A stretch of 64,000 nucleotides of DNA from positions 129,249 through 193,248 of the forward strand of contig NMRB01000156.1 of NCBI GenBank assembly GCA_002633025.1. The letters are read 5' to 3'. Position 1 is the first letter of the stretch; the number at the start of each line of letters is the position of its first letter. The position numbers and the translations under genes are program-made. Below are positions 57,201 to 64,000 of the stretch, one piece after another. Under the pieces are notes generated by a model. It saw only the letters and a list, made by a program, of their open reading frames with translations, did not search any database and was not told the DNA's origin. The DNA comes from Notospermus geniculatus (Eukaryota; Nemertea; Pilidiophora; Heteronemertea; Lineidae).

Positions 57201-60200
57201 GAAACCTTGCTTTCAAAGGGACATCCAACGGGAGGCTTTACTCCCATTATTTAGAGGCGACCCGTTAGCAGTCCTTGAACGTCACAAAATTTGATGTTGA
57301 GGACGTAGGCCCGACCTTGTCTCATTACGGAAATCTGGTCTATGACGTCATATTTTGTGACGTTCTTGGACCGCCAACTGTCGGTGGCATCTAATGGCAG
57401 TAAAGTTAAGAGCTTGTGCAGTCATGGCAGTGGCTCATTTTGATGTCACTTCTGATCAGCAGTCCTCCATGGTGACGTCAACAACAAAGTATGCCTCATT
57501 TTGACGTCACTTCTGGCTGGCAGTCCTCCATGCTGACGTCAAAAAAAACTACGCCATATTTTGACCACGTCATTGCTGAAGTCGGACGCACTCCACTTGC
57601 GCCAACGACAAGTGCACAACAAGGGTCAATGACGTCAATATTTGACGTCAAGATGGCTGCGATGACGTCAGTAAGTTCTTTCTTCTTACATCTATAACCT
57701 CTATATTTCTGTAGGTGATGACGACAGCTCTGACCCACAGATCACCATCCTCAGCTATCCACGTTACTGCCGATTCCGAGCCATCTTGAAACGTTTGGGC
57801 AACATGAAAGATAAGTGGTTGAAGAATGCTATCGTCACGGCCATTGGTGGTTTCACTGTCACCAAGAGAAATTCAAGGGTGCTATTTTGTAAGGATACAT
57901 TCGAGTCAACTGATTTGGAAAATCTTGAAGAAAGATGTGATCATCTAGGTAAGTGTTGACCGAAACTGAAAATTTATCAAGACAGCTTGTGGGCTTAGGG
58001 GAAGTCAAGTTTTCTTCCTTTTTGGACAGATTTGATGGAAATATTGTACAGTACAGGTCACAATTGACATCCCTAAATTCGCGTAAGTTACGCGTAACTT
58101 ACGCAACAACTTACGAGCTATGTTACGTGTAACTTACGAGGTGAGTTACGCGAATTTCGCTGGCTACGCAGTGATTTACGAGGCGAGTTACGCAGGGAGT
58201 TACGCGAAACCAAAGCCATAAGTTACACGAAACTTACGAGTAACTTTACGCGAAGCCGTGGGGATGTCAACTGTGACCTGTACTGTATCCGCCACTACTG
58301 GACTGGCTCTATCGATCACTGATGTTATCCTGGAGCCTTGATAGCCTCGTGGTTATCACGTCTGCGTGCAAGTGGCAGGTCCTGGGTTCAAATCCAATCC
58401 CCCCCCCCCCAGGCCATATGGGATTATCGTCCCTGGTTCTTCAATCCATGCATGGGACAGTAAGCCGTGGTGCCTTGTACCTTGCGGCTTTGCAAAGGAC
58501 AAATTAAAAGACTCCATCCAAGTGAGGAACATGAGTAGCTCGAGATGGCTTCTTCCGTACATAGCAGGGCCAATAATGCCATGGCTTCGCCCCTCACGGA
58601 AAAATCACATACATATGCAATACTGATGTCATCACTGCAGAGCACTATTTGCAATATGATAATGAAGATTTTTGTCTTTCGCTAGCTCCAAATCTCAAGG
58701 GTCGACCTCGGAAGAAGAAAAGATTAACAAAGGATGGTAGTTACAGCTCAGAATCTGAGGAGCAGGATTTGCCTGTCAAAAATCATCAAAGTACAAGTGG
58801 TAGAAAGGTGTGTTTTTCTTATTCATGCACGTTGTGTTGTTTCCTGGCATCTGTTGCTGCGAACGGTGCATTGCCAGGTTTTGCAGGGGCGGATCAAGGA
58901 TTTAGAAAAAAAGGGGCGCCCTGTGCTAGGAACATTCAGGGTTCGTACGCATCCTGGAAAACCTTGAATGTCATGGGATTTTGAGGTAACAAAATCCAGG
59001 CCTGGAAATCCTTGAAAATCAGCGAAATTACCAAGATATCCTGGAATTGTCATGGAAAATCGAGTCCCTTTCAAAAAAGAAAACAAAATAATTCTTTGTC
59101 CAGATGTGCTTAATCCCCACCCCCAGGTCTCTCCACATCAATTTCGCGGAGAGTCGGTATGGGAGAGTACTACATGTACCAGTATCTTGAAATTTTGTGC
59201 TTTCCATGCCGCTTTCCATGTCCTGGAATTTTGCCATTCCTGCCCTGGAAAGTCATGGAAATGTCATGGAAATTTGGGAGACAGGAGGTGAACATGTACA
59301 GTACAAACCCTGAACATTGAAATTTGTGCCAAATTCCAGAATGTCACAGTTCATGTTACAGATTTGTTGGCAAAAAGGGGAGGCGAGCGCCCGGTACGCC
59401 CCCTCTGGATCCGTGCCTGTTTTGACCAGTTTGGGACAACTGTCAAGTGATTTTAAAGCGAATCGACAGTCGTTTTGTAAACAGAAGGATGATGTTTGTA
59501 AACATTGCCCTCACAGCCAATCAGAATGCAGGAAATGAGTGTTTGTAAACAAAGAATTGTCCCCTTTTGCATTCAAATTTTTTGGCTGACAAATCGCTTT
59601 AATGCAAGGAACTGTTTCATTTATCGTTATAGCCTGGTCGTCCAGGTCGTATGGTACTCAACTCAAACAAGCTGGATGACGAACAAGCCTTCCTGATGTC
59701 CCTAAACAAATTCATGGACCGTCGCAATACGCCAATATCACGGACGCCAAGTCTGGGATTTAAAAAAGGTACGATTCTCAATAATTTATAAAACAGTCCT
59801 TATTCTGAAAAATGGTCTGGTATTTAGCATGTTTAGAGGCCGGTTCCTGGTTAGGAATGAAGAGGTTTAATGTACTTGTAGATTATTTTGTGATGGTTGA
59901 AAAGATTGGATGGAAATCCAGGCATTGACATAAGCCGTGGCCATTGGCCGTTGTGCCCATCTTGTGCCCAACTCTTAGGCCCGTATTTTCAAAGCTGTTT
60001 TATCCGAAACCCGTTTTGACAAAAATCTGTTCTATCATAAGAAGCATTTTAAATTCATATTTTAAAAAGTGCTTTGGGATAAAACGTTGTTCTTATGCAG
60101 CTATCAAGTTAATCCCGGACCCCCCTCCTCAGGCACTCGACACTAACTCGCCAGTCTGCAGTATTTTGGAAGTGGGGGACTCGACATGCATACGCCAGTA

Positions 60201-62519
60201 CTATAAAATGTATCAGGTGGGGATTCACTTCAGGGCAAAATAGTATGCGTGGGGCACTAGTTGTTCCCTAAAAGTGTGTGGCACAGGTGGCCGGGACTCG
60301 CTCCAAACTTGACATTGCCTGCCGTAGGCCTACCAAAGTTAGAAAAATATGATTTTTTGCATTTTATATGTTAGACATTGTGGCCTCAGTTGCCCCTTCA
60401 TTGCATGCCTGGTCACTAATTTATGCAGATCTGACCCGCCAGAATGAAGAAGATGGATCGTCAATCCTTCTTGGTCATGCACGCTCCTTAAATAAGTGGA
60501 GGCCTACGCAGACTTTTTTAGTCTCATCGCACTCCATACCTTCTCACTGAACCTCCCATTCGGAACGACCTGAGGCGAACTGCTCATCTATCCACTGGGC
60601 AGCGCGAGTTGTCACGGAAATTGCCGAGCAGTTGCCTTCGGAAGTTCCGAATGTGATACTCCGTCCGCCATTTTTGTTGTGGAGTGATCACGTGTTCATC
60701 TCCTGCCGCCGGAAGTTATCGATCGTCAGTCTATCGACGGTGATTCGACAAAGTCATTGTTCCTGTTTGGTCGGGCACTCGCGCGCGCAAGTATTCGTGT
60801 GTGAAGGTACTCGGCGCAAATACGACTGCCGCAAATATATTGCTAGTTGGGGATTCGACCAAAAGATAAAATCTTAATACTTGGGACTCGACGAATTTTG
60901 GCGTCGAGTGAAGGACGATGCCTGAGGGGGGGTGGTCTGGGCTAAACTTGATAGCTGCATTAGTGAAACATTGTTTCAGCCAGCGTTTTACATGTTAAAA
61001 TGTGTTTTGCAGCAGTGCCAAGGCTTGTAAGTACTAGAATAAAATGCATTTTAGCGTTTAAAACTGTTTGCAAATATGGGCCTGGTGTAACCTCTGCGAG
61101 TGTTCCCCATCTATGAGTGTTCCACTCCTGACTTGACAATAGAGGACAGACAGAGAAACACGTCGATCTGTCTGCCAGCGTTTCCCAAACAATAAGGGGG
61201 ACATACTGACCCACAGAAACACTGGCAGATATAACACCTGAGGCTGTCGATGTGACTAAAAGAAGCCAAAAGGAAGTTAGACATGCCCCTACCTTGCTCT
61301 AGCTAAAACGCTTTTTATGGGAGATTTAAAATGCGTTTTAGCGTTAAAACCCTTTGGGAAATGTGAAAGAAGAAAAGTGTTTTTGTCCGAGCGTTCTAAA
61401 ACTAAAACAAGTTCTAGAATATGATTTTTCCTAAAAACATTGTTTCATCTTTTTAAAATGTATTTTAGTGTTAAAACAGCTTTGAAAATGTTGGCCTTAG
61501 CGTCCAATGGAAATACCTAGTATGTCACATTTTGGTATTTTCGAGAAAAATGGGTTTATGTTTCCAGGTCCAATATTAAGAGTTGGAATGACCACTTGGA
61601 AGAGTTTGTTGTGGAAAACACTTCTAATTAATTGTTCTGAAATACATTTTAAGACGTTTTTTAAAAATATGTTAACAGGATTAAATGCGACTTGCTATGT
61701 TTTACCTCTGTTTTCATGCTGACTTTGCAAAGGTAAAAACCTAGCAAGTCACAATTCTGATGCTTACTGATGCCCCTTGGAGTAATAAATGAGACAAATA
61801 TGAAGTACGAATTTGGCCTTAACTCAGTTTTTAGCTCACTGGGGTGAGCTATTACGATGGTGCAGCGTCCGTCGTCCGTCGTCGTCCGTCGTCGTCGTCG
61901 TCCGTCGTCGTCGTCGTTGTCCGTGTTTAACACGAGGTGGTTGTGCATCGATTTTGCCCTATGAGAGGTCGTTCTGATTCATATTTTCCTTGTGCGAGGA
62001 CATCTAATATGGCCGCCAGGTGGCATTACCCCAAAATCATCAAAGTCTTTTCTGGGAATGACTTGACCCAGATTGCTCATAACTGATATTTACCTCCCTC
62101 TGTCATTAGACTATTATGTCCAACCCAGTGAGCACATGGTCCATGGACCATTTCATTCCAAAAATGTGACTAAGTATTTCCATTGGACACTAGAACTGAC
62201 ATTACCTCTCTCTGTCATTACACTGCCGGTATTATGTCCAAATGGTGAGCACATGGTCCATGGACCATTTCATTAACTTTTGTGCAACCGGCCCAGGTCT
62301 ATAAAATGACGACCCATTTGAGTCGCACTCTGAATGGATCAACACTGATGTTGAAACAGTGACAGAAAGTGTCACAGTGAATTGGGGACAGTGCTGCCAT
62401 CTGAAGTCGATGTGAGAAACTTGGATCTGTTCTGTTTGACCTATTTCCATTTCCATCTAATTTCAGTTGATTTGTTCCGGTTCTACTCGCATATTAAGAA
62501 AATAGGAGGTTATAAAAAG
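39273..62519 (+). CDS. ARID5A/ARID5B-like chromatin protein, first seven coding exons, continues beyond the window
   Basis: Nuclear DNA-binding regulator of the ARID5 family. Exons: 39273-39293 (start exon, MGSSKIS), 39923-40177, 46368-46575, 57715-57948, 58686-58807, 59633-59768 and 62467-62519; all splice sites and phases agree. About 343 residues lie here. Residues 8-160 match the family's N-terminal domain: ASCGQHSSYTFYKAL, ITRILSLSEFFFVK, ELQLIWTERS, LYFLPENTPDGR, then DEVLASAEKLVIKAEDLVDW. Residues about 170-240 hold YPRYCRFRAILKRLG and VLFCKDTFES. An AT-hook-like KGRPRKKK is at about 244-251. The ARID fold begins at DDEQAFLMSLNKFMDRRNTP (from 295), continues to LGFKK, and VDLFRFYSHIKKIGGYKK ends in phase 0 at 62519, with later helices outside the window. 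The family is clear; ARID5A against ARID5B is not decided because invertebrates often have one gene. The 7-codon first exon is a prediction. Confidence 0.9.
40178..42011. other. ARID5 intron 2, first part; nothing recognised
   Basis: AT-rich intron without splice-bounded frames or clear terminal repeats. Confidence 0.4.
42012..42271. mobile_element. Palindromic element (AACCATTGGTTCCACC arms)
   Basis: Outer arms GGGCCAATTTAATAGACG and TGTCTATTAAATCCGCCC, inner arms CCATTGGTTCCACCAAAAAT and complement. About 90 bases of arm on each side. Confidence 0.7.
42625..42780. mobile_element. MITE family K copy 1 (GCCGCCCATACACG)
   Basis: AGCCGCCCATACACGTTCAA at left, GATCGTGTATGGGCCGC at right, AATATTATTGCACAATAT arms. 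It is flanked by CTAA and TTAG, degraded from TTAA. Copy 2 is at 48620-48766. Confidence 0.75.
43781..43895 (-). mobile_element. tRNA-derived SINE type 2, minus strand
   Basis: On the minus strand: GGCCTAGTGGTTAAGGCGTG (A-box region) then GCGAGGGTCCGTGG and GTAGGAAGCTATGTCTTTCA. The same body is at 52343-52437 and a fragment at 35175-35221. Confidence 0.7.
44225..44345 (-). mobile_element. tRNA-related SINE head, minus strand
   Basis: On the minus strand CCAGTTGGTTCAGTGTTACG is followed by a B-box-like GGGTTCGAGCCCGGG. The rest of the element is not clear. Not a functional tRNA: no cloverleaf closes. Confidence 0.5.
44405..44405. other. Single N
   Basis: Isolated ambiguous base in ARID5 intron 2; it may mark a join like that at 34868. 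Confidence 0.5.
44737..44895. mobile_element. Tigger/pogo-like MITE copy 2
   Basis: Starts CAGTGGAACCTCTGTATTA after TA and ends with the complementary GAGGTTCCACTG. The middle shares GAGAGGTGTCCTCCTGGCAG with 7589-7766. A stub of the same end precedes it at about 44712. Located in ARID5 intron 2. Confidence 0.72.
45025..45147. repeat. Hairpin element (arms about 36 bp or more)
   Basis: TTAACGAAAATAACAATGCT with GCAAAGTTT and its complement are separated by 7-8 bases. Outer GATTTCGAA words pair too. Confidence 0.75.
45945..46260. mobile_element. AGCTCACC-type element, partial
   Basis: AGCTCACCTGTGAGCTTTTG, GGTGCAGCGTCCGTCGTCG and later CATAACTGACATGTACCTCT with the palindrome ATGGTCCATGGACCAT at 46229. 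Shares all these with 61832-62280. Confidence 0.65.
46901..47340. repeat. Three tandem repeats of about 150-170 bp
   Basis: Each starts GTCCAAAATGGGAGGTT (about 46901, 47047, 47218) and contains GTAGAGTATCTTACCTACCA-like and ATTGATATTATATTGATAT segments. They lie beside a Tigger-like MITE fragment (46657-46707). In ARID5 intron 3. Confidence 0.75.
48109..48558. mobile_element. Element with GGCCATTCTTTTTTTATTTG ends
   Basis: GGCCATTCTTTTTTTATTTG and GTTGTTTAGCGGA at left are exactly inverted at right. Inner ACAGGCGGAAATAAAAAA segments repeat. Confidence 0.72.
48620..48766. mobile_element. MITE family K copy 2, TTAA-flanked
   Basis: GCCGCCCATACACGATCAAT after TTAA (48616-48619); right end CGTGTATGGGCGGC followed by TTTA. 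The core runs in the opposite orientation to copy 1 (TCTTCCACC against GGTGGAAGA). Confidence 0.75.
50584..50972. mobile_element. MITE family A copy 2
   Basis: Same inverted repeat as at 763-1137, better preserved. Ends read TAGGGAGTTTTCGCAAATC and its complement; the inner arms carry the same GACGTAATGTATTTCAGGA segment. It is an insertion in ARID5 intron 3. Confidence 0.78.
51067..51266. mobile_element. TTAA-flanked MITE family L copy 1
   Basis: AGCGAATTGATA and TATCAATTCGCT between TTAA at 51063-51066 and 51267-51270. A 30-bp segment (TGTTCGTGCATTCTGATTGG...) is tandemly duplicated inside. Confidence 0.82.
51600..51648. repeat. TTCTA microsatellite
   Basis: Nine to ten uninterrupted units of TTCTA. 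Confidence 0.95.
52250..52342. mobile_element. Tigger/pogo-like MITE, left part
   Basis: CAGTGGAACCTCTCTATTAC, with GAGAGGTGTCCTGATTACAG as in 7589-7766; cut by SINE type 2. Confidence 0.65.
52343..52437 (+). mobile_element. tRNA-derived SINE type 2, plus strand
   Basis: TAAGGCGTGCTGCCCCTGAG, then GGGTTCGAATCCGGTAGGAA with an intact B-box (GGTTCGAATCC). It interrupts a Tigger-like MITE whose left part is at 52250-52342. Confidence 0.72.
53049..53372. mobile_element. CAGGGTTATATCTAG inverted-repeat element
   Basis: CAGGGTTATATCTAGGATTT and CCTAGATATAACCCTG ends. The interior repeats AAGGGCAC. CAG termini suggest a hAT-like or Tc1-like non-autonomous element. Confidence 0.7.
53436..53547. mobile_element. 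Short MITE with GGCCGATTTCACAAAG ends
   Basis: GGCCGATTTCACAAAG and CTTTGTGAAATCGGCC are exact complements; inner GACGCGTGT/ACACGCGTC pair too. GGCCGATTT-type ends are seen in PIF/Harbinger elements (inference). Confidence 0.7.
54170..54377. mobile_element. CAGTGTTCTCC inverted-repeat element
   Basis: CAGTGTTCTCCGCGTGG and CCTGTGGAGAACACTG ends; the interior repeats CACCCTACCTT words. Probably hAT-like. Confidence 0.65.
55737..56231. mobile_element. MITE with AGCCCCGTTTACACTGG ends
   Basis: AGCCCCGTTTACACTGG and CAGTGTAAACGGGGCT ends. GATCTCGGACCGGTCCGAGATC palindromes in the interior (two about 100 bases apart) produce long meaningless frames. Confidence 0.78.
57343..57670. promoter_or_regulatory. 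Cluster of seven TGACGTCA (CRE-like) octamers
   Basis: Exact TGACGTCA at about 57343, 57473, 57502, 57533, 57629, 57643 and 57663, partly within a duplicated 70-bp segment (GGCAGTCCTCCATG). It ends 44 bases before the ARID5 exon at 57715. ATF/CREB-type factors bind this octamer; activity is inference. Confidence 0.45.
58047..58287. mobile_element. CAGTACAGGTCACA MITE full of GTTACG/CTTACG words
   Basis: CAGTACAGGTCACAATTGAC and GTCAACTGTGACCTGTACTG between TA dinucleotides. The 170-base interior holds about a dozen AGTTACGC or ACTTACG words in both orientations. Confidence 0.78.
58334..58622 (+). mobile_element. tRNA-derived SINE type 1, plus strand
   Basis: tRNA-like head with A-box (TAGCCTCGTGGTTATCACG) and B-box (GGGTTCAAATCC), a poly-C run, then a body homologous to 2291-2542 including CCATGGCTTCGCCCCTCACGG near the 3' end. 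It lies in ARID5 intron 4. Confidence 0.8.
58884..59419. mobile_element. CAGGGGCGGATC element with nested insertion
   Basis: CAGGGGCGGATCAAGGATTT and CCCCCTCTGGATCCGTGCCTG ends, with TTTTG on both sides. A nested element is at 58937-59312. Same end type as 36035-36199. Confidence 0.68.
58937..59312. mobile_element. Nested CAGGGTTCGTACGC element
   Basis: CAGGGTTCGTACGCATCCTG and TACAAACCCTG ends, AACATT duplicated at 58931-58936 and 59313-59318. Inner CTGGAAA/CATGGAAAT words. Confidence 0.68.
59457..59598. mobile_element. TTAA-flanked MITE family L copy 2
   Basis: AGCGAATCGACA and TGACAAATCGCT between TTAA at 59453-59456 and 59599-59602. It shares the CCAATCAGAATGCA motif with copy 1 in inverted orientation. 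It ends only 35 bases before an ARID5 exon. Confidence 0.8.
59977..61496. mobile_element. Large inverted-repeat element with nested element
   Basis: GGCCCGTATTTTCAAAGCTG at left, CAGCTTTGAAAATGTTGGCC at right. A second pair (TATGCAGCTATCAAGTT at 60094 and AACTTGATAGCTGCAT to 60962) marks a nested element. Confidence 0.65.
60094..60962. mobile_element. Nested element in ARID5 intron 6
   Basis: Inverted ATGCAGCTATCAAGTT ends and inner CTCCTCAGGCA/TGCCTGAGGGGG. CACTCGACACTAACTCG and GGCGTCGAGTG words recur. No transposase frame. Confidence 0.6.
61832..62280. mobile_element. AGCTCACC-type element with CGTCGTC microsatellite
   Basis: AGCTCACTGGGGTGAGCTAT, then a GTCGTCCGTCGTC tract (61867-61922). 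A roughly 115-bp segment ending in ATGGTCCATGGACCAT occurs twice (62135, 62253). Located in ARID5 intron 6. Confidence 0.65.
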
Positions 62520-63919
62520 GTAGGATATTAGGCCGCAACTTTTATATTTTTGGGTTCACGGATTTTTTTCCCTGAGAAAGTACACTGGGTGGTCAAATTT
62601 AGCTAGGTCAAATTTAAAATAAAAATAAAACTGACTCACATGTAGTCTCCAATTTTATTTTTATTTTTCATCAAGTGATTCTTGCTTATTTCATGAAAGT
62701 TAGGAGGTCGAAATAAAAACAAAAATAAAATACTTATCCATGGTCGGAAGTTTAATAACAAATAAAATCTCGCATATCGATGTCATAGGCCTAGATGTCT
62801 TAGTCTCGCCCATGCTGGCCATGTCATTACCATGGATGGATAGTCAATGAGGTAGACAATGAAGTCGTGTCAGCCAGATTGCAGAAGACTAGAGTATACG
62901 AAAACAAACTAGGCCCCTATCGTAAAAAAGGCTACCATATTTTATTTTCCTCCAAGATTTTCAGGTTTCTAGAGCATGATCGGCGGAATTAATAAAGAAA
63001 AAAGGTCCATTGATAAGAAACATCGGAATTTTATTTAGAAAAATTTTTTTTCACATGTGTCAAAATTCCCCGTCGGCGGTAGGAAAAAACATGAAAAAAT
63101 TTTATTCTGTTTTGAGAAAAAGAACGTCGGCGGATCCGTAAATCAAGAAATATAAAAGCCGAGGCCTTACAATCAGATAAAAATGCTCTGAAAATCTGAA
63201 TTCCATCAATTACAAGAATCTTCGAATAGCGATTCTGCCACACCCAAATCCCAGAAACCTCAACCATACTTTCTGACTCTTCAGATCAAACTCATAAATC
63301 AGAAATTATCCCGTTTCTTCCCATGAAAGGCTATTCATCCCACTCCGTGCTATATGTCCAGTAGTCTAATCATATCGGGGCCACTTAAAATAATCCATGC
63401 CACACCGTGTCTTTGAATCCATTGTAATTGTAATCTCAATAGAATTCAATTCCTTTGAAATGGCAATACTCATGATGTGCCTTGTATCAATGATGCTGGT
63501 GCCTTTATGCCAACGGTAATAATGTTCTTTTATGTGGGCATGATTTTTGTTAGACATGACAATAGATAGATCCTATTGTAACTGAACTTGTGTCTGAGAT
63601 ACCCGTAAGTTGTTTTTGAGTTTGCACTTGCAGGTTTTTGGACAATATTTTTATTGTCCCATTTTGATTTTTAGCATCAAACGACGAGGTATCCAATAAA
63701 AAGCACAAAGAACGAAATGATTTTTTCACTTCTGGTAGCTCGACTAGAAAGTGCCTGAGGAAGACCCCGGTTGGGGTCGAAAATTTGTGAAATTCAGAAA
63801 TGACCCTAGTCACTTGACCCTGCATTTGGAACTCATATTCTTGGCTATCCTGCAAATTCAAGTTAGCATTTTGAGAATGCCTTACTTGAAGCCCCACTGT
63901 ATTGAATTTTATGTTATTT
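62520..63919. other. ARID5 intron 7 to near the window end; no exon
   Basis: No further ARID exon was recognised. A dispersed motif (GAGGAAGACCCCGGTTGGGG) at about 63755 matches 7387-7450 in reverse. Confidence 0.4.
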
Positions 63920-63970
63920 TTATCCTGAACAAGGGTTTATCAGTTTCTGATAAACCCTTGTTCAGGATAA
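63920..63970. repeat. Perfect 24-bp hairpin with a 3-base loop
   Basis: TTATCCTGAACAAGGGTTTA plus TCAG, then TTT, then the exact complement. Confidence 0.9.
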
Positions 63971-64000
63971 ATGATTTTGTGGTATCATAATACTTCCATG

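Overview
Eukaryotic nuclear DNA, probably from a marine invertebrate deuterostome (echinoderm, hemichordate or cephalochordate; the sequence alone does not decide which). The reasons are genes split by clean GT/AG introns, an ARID5-family gene, very many short palindromic transposons, tRNA-derived SINEs, and recurrent TACATGTA and TAGGCCTA words. No CRISPR, rRNA or true tRNA gene was seen. There is a run of Ns at 28166-28735 and single Ns at 34868 and 44405.

Layout: (1) 1240-11974, plus strand, holds six exons of a myosin regulatory light chain gene whose start exon lies upstream or unrecognised. (2) About 12.4-16.5 kb is gene-poor and filled with palindromic elements. (3) 16.48-34.87 kb is a tandem segmental duplication with at least 2.5 units. 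Each full unit carries a small secreted PAN/apple-like protein gene (17412, 26470, 34622) followed by an unrecognised 298-residue protein gene with an uninterrupted coding frame (23188, 31218). The third unit is cut at the single N at 34868. (4) 34962-36907 holds the last six exons of ribonuclease H2 catalytic subunit A; its 5' exons are missing, apparently because of the same assembly junction. (5) 39273 to beyond the window edge holds the first seven coding exons of an ARID5A/ARID5B-like chromatin protein, with long introns filled by MITEs and SINEs.

The most informative content is the duplicated cassette. Because its units are paralogous, several mobile elements can be seen as filled sites in one unit and empty sites in another. 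This shows directly a TTAA duplication for a 542-bp MITE, TTTA for a second MITE, about 10-bp duplications for a LINE fragment and a SINE, and TT for a third element type. At least five unrelated-looking MITE families in the window sit between TTAA tetranucleotides and begin with AG, which suggests one TTAA-specific (Kolobok-like) machinery moves many non-autonomous families.

The three conserved genes have no evident functional link: myosin light chain is contractile, RNase H2A repairs RNA in DNA, and ARID5 is a nuclear regulator. The PAN/298-residue pair is the candidate for an undescribed lineage-specific gene family.
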